Assembly (NCBI GenBank): GCA_902783345.1
Contig: CACZQI010000025.1
Span: forward strand, 1 to 21,210
Direction: 5' to 3'
From: an uncultured Erysipelotrichaceae bacterium
GTDB taxonomy: Bacteria; Bacillota_I; Bacilli_A; RF39; UBA660
DNA length: 21,210 bases
The number at the start of each line of letters is the position of its first letter. The stretch's first letter is position 1. Of the stretch, positions 15,974-21,210 are shown piece after piece. Below the pieces are notes generated by a model that worked only from the letters and a program-made list of their open reading frames with translations, ran no database searches and was not told the origin of the DNA. The position numbers and the translations under genes are program-made.

Positions 15974-16972
15974 ATGAAAAAAATTGTAATAAATGGATTT
16001 GGTCGCATTGGTAAAATAGCGTATCGTATGCTTATGAATACTGATTATGAAGTAGTTGCTATAAATAGTCATGCTGCTTCATCTGATATAGCTTATATGC
16101 TTAAATATGATACAGTTCATCGTACAATGAATAATGCAAGTATTGAATATAATGATGAAGGTATTATAGTTAATGGTAGATTTACTAAGGTTTTACAAAT
16201 AGATGATCCAAAAGAATATCCATGGAAAGAGTTAGATGTTGATTTAGTATTAGACTGTACGGGTGCTTTTACTAAATATGAAGATGCTTATAAACATATT
16301 GAAGCGGGTGCTAAGCATGTTTTAATATCTGCTCCTGGTAAAGGGGAAATGAAAACAATTGTTTACGGGGTAAATGATGATTCTTTAACTAAAGATGATT
16401 TAATTGTTAGTGCAGCATCATGTACGACTAATGCCCTTGCTCCAGTACTTAGTTTAATTGAAAGATTTATTGGCATTGAATCAGGATTTATGACAACTGT
16501 TCATGCTTATACTAATGATCAAAATACTTTAGATGGTTCTCATAAAAAAGGGATTGCATCTCGTAGAGGAAGAGCTGCTGCAGAAAATATAGTGCCAGCA
16601 TCAACTGGAGCAGCTTCAGCTATTGGCCTTGTTATTCCAAGTTTAAATGGTAAATTAGATGGTTCGGCTTTTAGAGTACCAACTTCTGATGGTAGCGTTA
16701 TTGATTTATCACTTAATTTACTTCGTGAAACATCAATAGATGAATTAAATGCTATATTTAACGAATATCAAGATGAAGTATTAAAGTTTACTATGGATCC
16801 AGTAGTATCATCAGATATAATTGGTTCATCTTGTGGCTCTTTAGTTGATGGAAGTCTTACTAATGTCTTAAATGCAAATAAAAAGGTCGTAAAAATAGTT
16901 GCTTGGTATGATAATGAATATGGTTATACCGCTCAAATGATTAGAACTATGAATAAATTATTAAATTTGTAA
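15974..16972 (+). CDS. gap: Glyceraldehyde-3-phosphate dehydrogenase, GapB-like coenzyme site
   Basis: 332 residues, full length. Rossmann motif INGFGRIGK (6-14), catalytic Cys150 in SAASCTTN, His177 in TTVHAYTND, substrate loop STGAAS, and the C-terminal WYDNEYGYTAQMIRT. It catalyses the phosphorylating oxidation of G3P, or the reverse. The NAD-specific Asp after Asn31 (NDL in glycolytic GapA) is Ser32 (NSH), and the L187-P188 pair of Bacillus GapA numbering is Gly-Ser (188-189). Both changes favour NADP(H). The text around them (NSHAASSDIAYMLKYDTVH, SAPGKGE) resembles Bacillus GapB, the anabolic enzyme. It may therefore work in gluconeogenesis or NADPH supply, or as a dual-coenzyme single enzyme. 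SD AAAGGG. No other glycolytic genes are adjacent, unlike the common gap-pgk-tpi cluster. Confidence 0.93.
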   Translation: MKKIVINGFGRIGKIAYRMLMNTDYEVVAINSHAASSDIAYMLKYDTVHRTMNNASIEYNDEGIIVNGRFTKVLQIDDPKEYPWKELDVDLVLDCTGAFTKYEDAYKHIEAGAKHVLISAPGKGEMKTIVYGVNDDSLTKDDLIVSAASCTTNALAPVLSLIERFIGIESGFMTTVHAYTNDQNTLDGSHKKGIASRRGRAAAENIVPASTGAASAIGLVIPSLNGKLDGSAFRVPTSDGSVIDLSLNLLRETSIDELNAIFNEYQDEVLKFTMDPVVSSDIIGSSCGSLVDGSLTNVLNANKKVVKIVAWYDNEYGYTAQMIRTMNKLLNL

Positions 16973-16981
16973 GTAGGTTTT

Positions 16982-17260
16982 ATGATATATAAAGTTAGTA
17001 ATAAAGAATTAAAAAAGGTACTTGTATCATTTGGACGTACAACTTATGGAAAAATAATGTTTATAACATGTTATATGCCATTTTTTATCTCATTTTTAGG
17101 ATTATTATTAACCATATTTGTTTATTTTAGTACTTTTCATGATAATAATTTTATAATGGGATTAATTATACTGATAGCTACTTTTATAGCGATAACATCT
17201 TTTTCAATTGGTACTTATGCTTATTATAAAGAACTTAGAATTTATTTAAAAAATAAATAA
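16982..17260 (+). CDS. Two-TM membrane protein, 92 aa, unknown function
   Basis: Starts nine bases after the gap stop with a modest SD (AAGTAGGT), so it is the last gene of the kinase-gap operon. A basic N-terminus (KELKKVLVSFGRTTYGK) is followed by two hydrophobic helices (about 25-49 and 57-80) and a basic end (YYKELRIYLKNK), giving a predicted topology with both ends in the cytosol. No recognisable family motif. The 3' end of the gene doubles as the left arm of the terminator. Confidence 0.6.
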   Translation: MIYKVSNKELKKVLVSFGRTTYGKIMFITCYMPFFISFLGLLLTIFVYFSTFHDNNFIMGLIILIATFIAITSFSIGTYAYYKELRIYLKNK

Positions 17261-17275
17261 TTCTAAGTTTTTTTA
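17232..17275 (+). terminator. Terminator folded from the 3' end of the coding sequence
   Basis: AACTTAGAATT (17232-17242, inside the gene) pairs with AATTCTAAGTT (17259-17269), followed by a run of seven T. The stop codon lies in the hairpin. Confidence 0.7.
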
Positions 17276-17301
17276 TTAACAAAATATTCATAAAATATAA
17301 T

Positions 17302-17490
17302 ATGATTAGATTAATATTAGGTATTTATTTATGTAGTTATTCTTTAATGTTTTGGGTTATTCATTTAAATATGCTTGTTATTGGTTATAATATAACTAAT
17401 TATTTACTATATTGTTTTACTCATTTTGAGACACTTTTAATATTTTTTGGAATTTATTTTATCGTTCAAACTTTACATCAAAAATCATAA
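17302..17490 (+). CDS. Doubtful small membrane protein, 62 aa
   Basis: The open frame encodes a very hydrophobic peptide with two potential helices (about 3-28 and 42-57) and a short polar end (TLHQKS). Against it: no SD, and a TATAAT sequence (17296-17301) touches the ATG, so if that is a -10 box transcription would begin inside the frame. An internal ATG at 17347 would leave 47 residues, also without SD. For it: it fills the gap between two terminated units and its hydrophobic pattern is coherent. Unrecognised, may not be expressed. Confidence 0.35.
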   Translation: MIRLILGIYLCSYSLMFWVIHLNMLVIGYNITNYLLYCFTHFETLLIFFGIYFIVQTLHQKS

Positions 17491-17500
17491 ATGTTATGAT
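17472..17500 (+). promoter_or_regulatory. Promoter of the DUF2207-like gene
   Basis: -35 TTTACA (17472-17477), 17-base spacer, extended TGT and -10 TATGAT (17495-17500). Predicted start near 17507 gives a leader of only about 12 bases that begins with the SD. The -35 lies inside the preceding small ORF. Confidence 0.75.
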
Positions 17501-17518
17501 AGTATGTAGGTGGTAGAA

Positions 17519-18580
17519 ATGAAAAAAATATTAATTTTATTAATAGCGTTATTTCCAATAGTAGTAAATGCTAATTTAAAAGTTGAAGGACATTATATTG
17601 ATGCTGAAATTGAAATAGGTGGAGGCTTAAATGTTAAAGAATTAATTATTGTAAGTGGGGAAAGTGAGTATTTTCAAAGAACATTAAACTATTATAGTTT
17701 TGGAGATAAACATTGGACTAGTGGTGATGAAGTAAATTTAGATAATGGCATTATTTATAATGGCCAAGGAATTTCAATTGCAAGTGTAGGTGCTTTTGAA
17801 GTTGATGAAAAACCTGAATTTGGTTCATTTGCTAAAAATGTTAAAGAATATTTTAAAGAATTTGATATTAAAAATCCTTCTGATAATACTTATAATTTTA
17901 ATGATAAAAAAGATGGTACTGGTTTACTTAAAATAAATTATCCAGTTAAAAACAAAAAAATCGCGTTTTATATTAATTATGTTATAACTAATGTTGTAGT
18001 TAAACATCTAGACGTTAAAGAAATAAATTATAGTTTTAATAATTTGAATTTTAATGCAAAAGAAACATTTTTAAGAGTTATCATTCCATATCAAACAACT
18101 GATGAAAAATATCATGTATGGGTTCATGGTAATCAAAGCGCGAAAGTACAAGAACTAATTAATGATAATAATGAAAAAGCTGGAATTTATGGTTATTTTC
18201 CTGAAGTAAATGAAAGTATTAATTTTAGAATGACTTTACCACAAGAACATGTTGGAGTTGATCTTTATTTAAATAAATCTAATATTAATGCTTTAGATGA
18301 TATTATAAAATTAGAAGATAGTAGACTAAAAGATACTAATAAAAATAATTTAATCATTAAAATTATGAAATATGCCTTACTAGGATTAGGAGTTTTATAT
18401 ATTATTGGTTCAGTTCTTTTATGGAATAATAAAAATAAAGTATTATTTTACTTATATTTAGGATTTGGTTTATTTATATGTGTATTTAATTTTCTATTTA
18501 AATTTAATTTATGGTATTTATATTTAATTGTAATTTTGCCATTAATAATTAGATTAGTAAAGAAATATATTGTCAAATAA
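17519..18580 (+). CDS. DUF2207-like exported membrane protein, 353 aa
   Basis: Start at ATG 17519, because AGGTGG (17507-17512) precedes it and overlaps the alternative GTG 17510. Signal peptide MKKILILLIALFPIVVNA (1-18). The exported region (19-278) is beta-rich; FYINYVITNVVVKHLDVKEINYSF (149-172) and the following FLRVIIPYQTT resemble the central part of DUF2207 domains. Then three TM helices (about 280-302, 307-327, 330-348) and a basic end RLVKKYIVK. DUF2207 proteins are predicted surface membrane proteins of unknown role, usually with a longer Gly-rich cytoplasmic tail, which is absent here. The N-terminal part (DAEIEIGGGLNVKELIIVSGE) is less typical, so only family resemblance is claimed. 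Its own promoter and terminator make it a monocistronic unit. Confidence 0.65.
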   Translation: MKKILILLIALFPIVVNANLKVEGHYIDAEIEIGGGLNVKELIIVSGESEYFQRTLNYYSFGDKHWTSGDEVNLDNGIIYNGQGISIASVGAFEVDEKPEFGSFAKNVKEYFKEFDIKNPSDNTYNFNDKKDGTGLLKINYPVKNKKIAFYINYVITNVVVKHLDVKEINYSFNNLNFNAKETFLRVIIPYQTTDEKYHVWVHGNQSAKVQELINDNNEKAGIYGYFPEVNESINFRMTLPQEHVGVDLYLNKSNINALDDIIKLEDSRLKDTNKNNLIIKIMKYALLGLGVLYIIGSVLLWNNKNKVLFYLYLGFGLFICVFNFLFKFNLWYLYLIVILPLIIRLVKKYIVK

Positions 18581-18610
18581 AGCCTGTTATTTTACATAAT
18601 AGGCTTTTTA
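18580..18610 (+). terminator. Rho-independent terminator after the DUF2207-like gene
   Basis: AAGCCTGTTAT (18580-18590), loop TTTAC, ATAATAGGCTT (18596-18606) with one G-U pair, then TTTT. It starts at the last base of the stop codon. Confidence 0.8.
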
Positions 18611-18623
18611 GATAGCTTTAGTA

Positions 18624-18632
18624 TGTTATGAT
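18624..18632 (+). promoter_or_regulatory. Putative extended -10 promoter of the LCP gene
   Basis: TGT plus TATGAT (18627-18632), identical in core to the element at 17492-17500. The -35 is poor (TTTTTA, 18605-18610). Predicted start near 18639, giving a leaderless or nearly leaderless mRNA. Confidence 0.5.
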
Positions 18633-18647
18633 TATATTGTGATATGT

Positions 18648-20120
18648 ATGAAAAAAGTTAGAAAAGTTAAGAAAAATAAAAATTTTTATAAAATATTATC
18701 ATTTATTTTAATACTTTGTAGCGTTATAAGTTTTGGAATTATTTTATATTTTGATGTTTTACCAAATAGATATTTAATATTATCTTGTATTGTTTTAGGG
18801 GCTTTAGTATTATTTTTAGTTTATAAATTTAATGTTAAAACAAAAAATATTACGAAAATATTGTGCTTACTTCTAAGTATTATTCTTATTTTTGTTGAAG
18901 TATTAGGCACTATATATGCTTTTGGAACAATAGAGTTTTTTAATAATATTGTAGATACTGGTTATCATAATGAAACTTATGGCGTTTATATAATTAATGA
19001 TTATAATAATTTAAAAGAATTAAATAATAAAATCCTTGGGGTTAAAAAAGATGATGATCATATAACTAAAGCCTTAAATAAATTAAATTATAAATTAAAG
19101 TATCAGTTAAAAGAATATGATAGTATTACAGATTTAGTTAAAGCCCTTAATGCAAAAGAAATAGATGCTTTATATATAAATGAAGCTTTAATGAATATTT
19201 ATTTAGAAGAACATGATGATAATATAAAAGAGCTTAGTACTTTTGATATTATTGTTAAAACCGATAGTGAATTTAAAAATGTTAATGTAACTAAAAAACC
19301 ATTTGTTATATATATTAGTGGGGTAGATACTTCAGGAAAAGTTAATAGTAGTGCGAGAAGTGATGTTAATATTTTAGCCTTTGTAAATCCAGTTAATGGT
19401 AAAATCTTACTTGTTAATACTCCAAGAGATTATTATTTAGAATTATATAGTAAAAAGGCTAAAGATAAGCTTACTCATGCAGGTTTGTATGGGACAAGCG
19501 AATCAGCCAAAACTTTAGAACTTCTTTATGGTACAGAGGTAAACTATTATGTAAGAGTTAATTTTACTTCTTTTATTAAAATAATTGATGATTTAGGTGG
19601 TATTACAGTTGATGTAGAGACTCCTGATTACCGTTTTAATGGTAAAAATGATTGCGGCGCGGGTTATATTTGTGAGCAAAATAGTAAACGTTCTTGGGAA
19701 AATGCTATTTATATTAAAGCCGGTAAAAATATTAAATTAAATGGGGAACAAGCATTAGCTTATGCAAGAAATAGACATCAATATGCTGATGGAGATATAG
19801 CAAGAGGTCGTCATCAAGAAGAGATTATTAAAGCTACGATTGAAAAAATAGTAAGTCCATCTATTATTACTAAATATAATAGTATTTTAAAAGATTTATC
19901 TAAAGGTATTATAACTAATATAGATCAAAAAACAATTACTAAACTAATTAATTTTGAACTTGATACTAATAAAAAATGGGATATTGAAATGATTAGTAAT
20001 AATGGAACAAATGGGTTTGATGTATGTTATTCACTTGGAAAGTATAAAGCATTTGTACTTGTTCCAGATGAAGAAAAACTAACAGAAATTAAAGAAAAAA
20101 TAAAAGAAATAATGGAATAG
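18648..20120 (+). CDS. LytR-CpsA-Psr (LCP) family cell-wall polymer ligase
   Basis: Start taken at ATG 18648 (490 aa); an in-frame GTG lies at 18639, and neither has a clear SD. A basic N-terminus and three TM helices (about 15-36, 42-61, 68-91) precede an extracellular accessory domain (about 100-205; TYGVYIINDYNNLKELNNKILGV) and the LCP domain (about 218-400). Conserved residues: D227 in SGVDTSG, R237/D239 in ARSDVN, R260/D261 in NTPRDYY, and the block AYARNRHQYADGDIARGRHQ (R374, R376, D381, R386). LCP enzymes transfer lipid-linked polymers such as teichoic acid or capsule to peptidoglycan, so the cell has a wall. The three-TM start and accessory domain resemble CpsA-type members. Two Cys (336, 342) within the domain could form a disulfide. 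Confidence 0.9.
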   Translation: MKKVRKVKKNKNFYKILSFILILCSVISFGIILYFDVLPNRYLILSCIVLGALVLFLVYKFNVKTKNITKILCLLLSIILIFVEVLGTIYAFGTIEFFNNIVDTGYHNETYGVYIINDYNNLKELNNKILGVKKDDDHITKALNKLNYKLKYQLKEYDSITDLVKALNAKEIDALYINEALMNIYLEEHDDNIKELSTFDIIVKTDSEFKNVNVTKKPFVIYISGVDTSGKVNSSARSDVNILAFVNPVNGKILLVNTPRDYYLELYSKKAKDKLTHAGLYGTSESAKTLELLYGTEVNYYVRVNFTSFIKIIDDLGGITVDVETPDYRFNGKNDCGAGYICEQNSKRSWENAIYIKAGKNIKLNGEQALAYARNRHQYADGDIARGRHQEEIIKATIEKIVSPSIITKYNSILKDLSKGIITNIDQKTITKLINFELDTNKKWDIEMISNNGTNGFDVCYSLGKYKAFVLVPDEEKLTEIKEKIKEIME

Positions 20121-20128
20121 TTATTTCT

Positions 20129-20156
20129 TTTACTTTTAAGAAAATAATGTTATACT
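20129..20156 (+). promoter_or_regulatory. Promoter of the pilin-like gene
   Basis: -35 TTTACT (20129-20134), 16-base spacer, extended TGT and -10 TATACT (20151-20156), 24 bases before ATG 20181. Confidence 0.55.
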
Positions 20157-20180
20157 TAAGTAGTAAGAATAGGTGATAAT

Positions 20181-21210
20181 ATGAAAAATAAAAAAGGATT
20201 CACTTTAATAGAAATTTTAGTTGTAATTGGGTTATTATCAATAATGGGAGTAACAATTGCGATTAGTTTAAATAATAATATGAAAAAAATGGGTGCCAAT
20301 AAAGAAAAAGAATTTAATGAGAAGATTATTGGTGCTGCTAATTTATATGCTTCAAATAGTGAAGACATCCTAACGAACCTTTATGAAGATAAAGGCTACG
20401 TATTAATAAAAATCAAAGACTTAGTAGATGAAGGATTTGTTCAAGATACTTTAGTAGATCCAAGAACTAATGATAATATAACGGGAGAAGAAAGTGTACG
20501 TATTGAACTAGATACAACAGGAACTATTAATGTAATATTTCCAGTAGCCAATCCAGAAGGAGATTACTTACAAACTCAAACAATAAAAGTAGAATATAAT
20601 ACTAATAAAAATAATATGTGCTTTCAAGGAATAAATACTAAAACATTAAGATATATAAATGGCGAAAATGGAAGTGCAGATGCAAGTTACTTAAAAGAAA
20701 ATGTAAATATAAAATGTGATGATAGTAATGTTGATACAACTAAACTTGGATCATATGAATTAAAATATGATTATGAAACAAGAAATAATGTATGGAAACA
20801 AGCAACAAGATATGTTTTAGTTGTAGATAGTATAGCGCCAGAATGTAAAGATATAGTAGACAGTACGACTTGGATAAATGATGTTAGAAGAATAGAAGTA
20901 GGATGCGAGGATAATTATGCCTGCGCTAATAATATGTTTGTAAAAACATTCTCGAATGTTAAGACAGACAAGATAACTATAAAAGATATATCAAATAATA
21001 AAACAGATTGTACAGTAAATGTTTATAGTGATATGACTGGTCCATCAAATGTAGCAATAAGTAAAAATCCAAATACAGAGTGGAGTAGTGGGGCTGTAAC
21101 ATTAACTGGAACTGGTAAAGATGAATTAAGTGGAATTAAATATTTTCAGTTTAGTTCAAATTCATCTTTAACTGATATAAGTAGTAGTGGAACTGAAATA
21201 GGTGTAACTA
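20181..21210 (+). CDS. Type IV pilin-like surface protein with Ig-like region, 5' part
   Basis: Runs open off the right edge (343 codons seen). SD AGGTGAT. The N-terminus is a class III (prepilin) signal: MKNKKG, then FTLIEILVVIGLLSIMGVTIAISL, with predicted prepilin-peptidase cleavage after Gly6 and the conserved Glu at mature position 5. After a pilin-like helix and globular start (about 30-150), the sequence becomes beta-rich with bacterial Ig-like features (YELKYDYETRNNVWKQATRYVLVVDSIAPECKD; DMTGPSNVAISKNP; GTGKDELSGIKYFQFSS). Cys residues at intervals (ECKD, GCEDNYACAN, DCTV) suggest disulfides. It is far larger than a major pilin (about 150 aa), so it is probably a minor tip pilin/adhesin or a pseudopilin-anchored surface protein. 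No pilus ATPase or prepilin peptidase is in the window. Confidence 0.8.
   Translation, partial: MKNKKGFTLIEILVVIGLLSIMGVTIAISLNNNMKKMGANKEKEFNEKIIGAANLYASNSEDILTNLYEDKGYVLIKIKDLVDEGFVQDTLVDPRTNDNITGEESVRIELDTTGTINVIFPVANPEGDYLQTQTIKVEYNTNKNNMCFQGINTKTLRYINGENGSADASYLKENVNIKCDDSNVDTTKLGSYELKYDYETRNNVWKQATRYVLVVDSIAPECKDIVDSTTWINDVRRIEVGCEDNYACANNMFVKTFSNVKTDKITIKDISNNKTDCTVNVYSDMTGPSNVAISKNPNTEWSSGAVTLTGTGKDELSGIKYFQFSSNSSLTDISSSGTEIGVT

Noticed and set aside
20121..20150. Possible terminator after the LCP gene
   Set aside because: TTATTTCTT can pair imperfectly with AAGAAAATAA but needs a bulge and has no U tract after it; too weak to call.
20156..20368. Antisense open frame opposite the pilin start
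   Set aside because: The plus strand here has SD, promoter and a perfect prepilin signal; the antisense translation is a shadow of it.

Overview
The window is very AT-rich (by eye under one third G+C), densely packed and almost entirely + strand, with Shine-Dalgarno sites, sigma-A-type promoters and short rho-independent terminators. All 19 complete genes stop with TAA (15) or TAG (4), and TGG is used for Trp. Together with an LCP cell-wall ligase, a type VIIb-like secretion ATPase and type I ClpP, this suggests an uncultured, walled, low-GC Firmicute of the gut Bacilli kind (RF39/Erysipelotrichia-like). The taxonomy is an inference from gene content.

Left flank (1-3624): the 3' end of a COG2509-type FAD-dependent dehydrogenase, a transglutaminase-like cysteine protein, and a HerA/FtsK-type P-loop ATPase with a charged coiled-coil tail. 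The last of these converges with clpP (minus strand) on a shared bidirectional terminator.

Centre (3765-14402): a compact, unusual type VII secretion locus. In order it encodes a CpaE/TadZ-like protein with a degenerate P-loop; a 202-residue protein that looks like two WXG100 proteins fused in tandem; an attenuating terminator; a YukD/EsaB ubiquitin-like protein; two duplicated two-gene cassettes; an EssC-type FHA-TM-FtsK motor; and a 50-residue single-TM protein. Each cassette pairs a small helical partner with a large protein that lacks a signal peptide. The two large proteins share a related N-terminal helical module and a Cpl-7/CW_7-like C-terminal module. Between these, one carries LysM and a possible glucosaminidase-like fold, and the other a phage-tail-type lysozyme domain. 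EsaA, EssA and EssB are not recognisable here. The likely reading is a reduced T7SS whose main cargo is peptidoglycan-binding or peptidoglycan-cutting proteins.

Right flank (14498-21210): an operon of nucleoside kinase, a glyceraldehyde-3-phosphate dehydrogenase with residues pointing to NADP(H) use, and a two-TM protein; then a doubtful small membrane ORF, a DUF2207-like exported membrane protein, an LCP-family wall-polymer ligase, and the 5' part of a large type IV pilin-like surface protein cut by the window edge.

There are no gene-free stretches over 300 bases. No tRNA, rRNA, CRISPR array or insertion sequence was seen.
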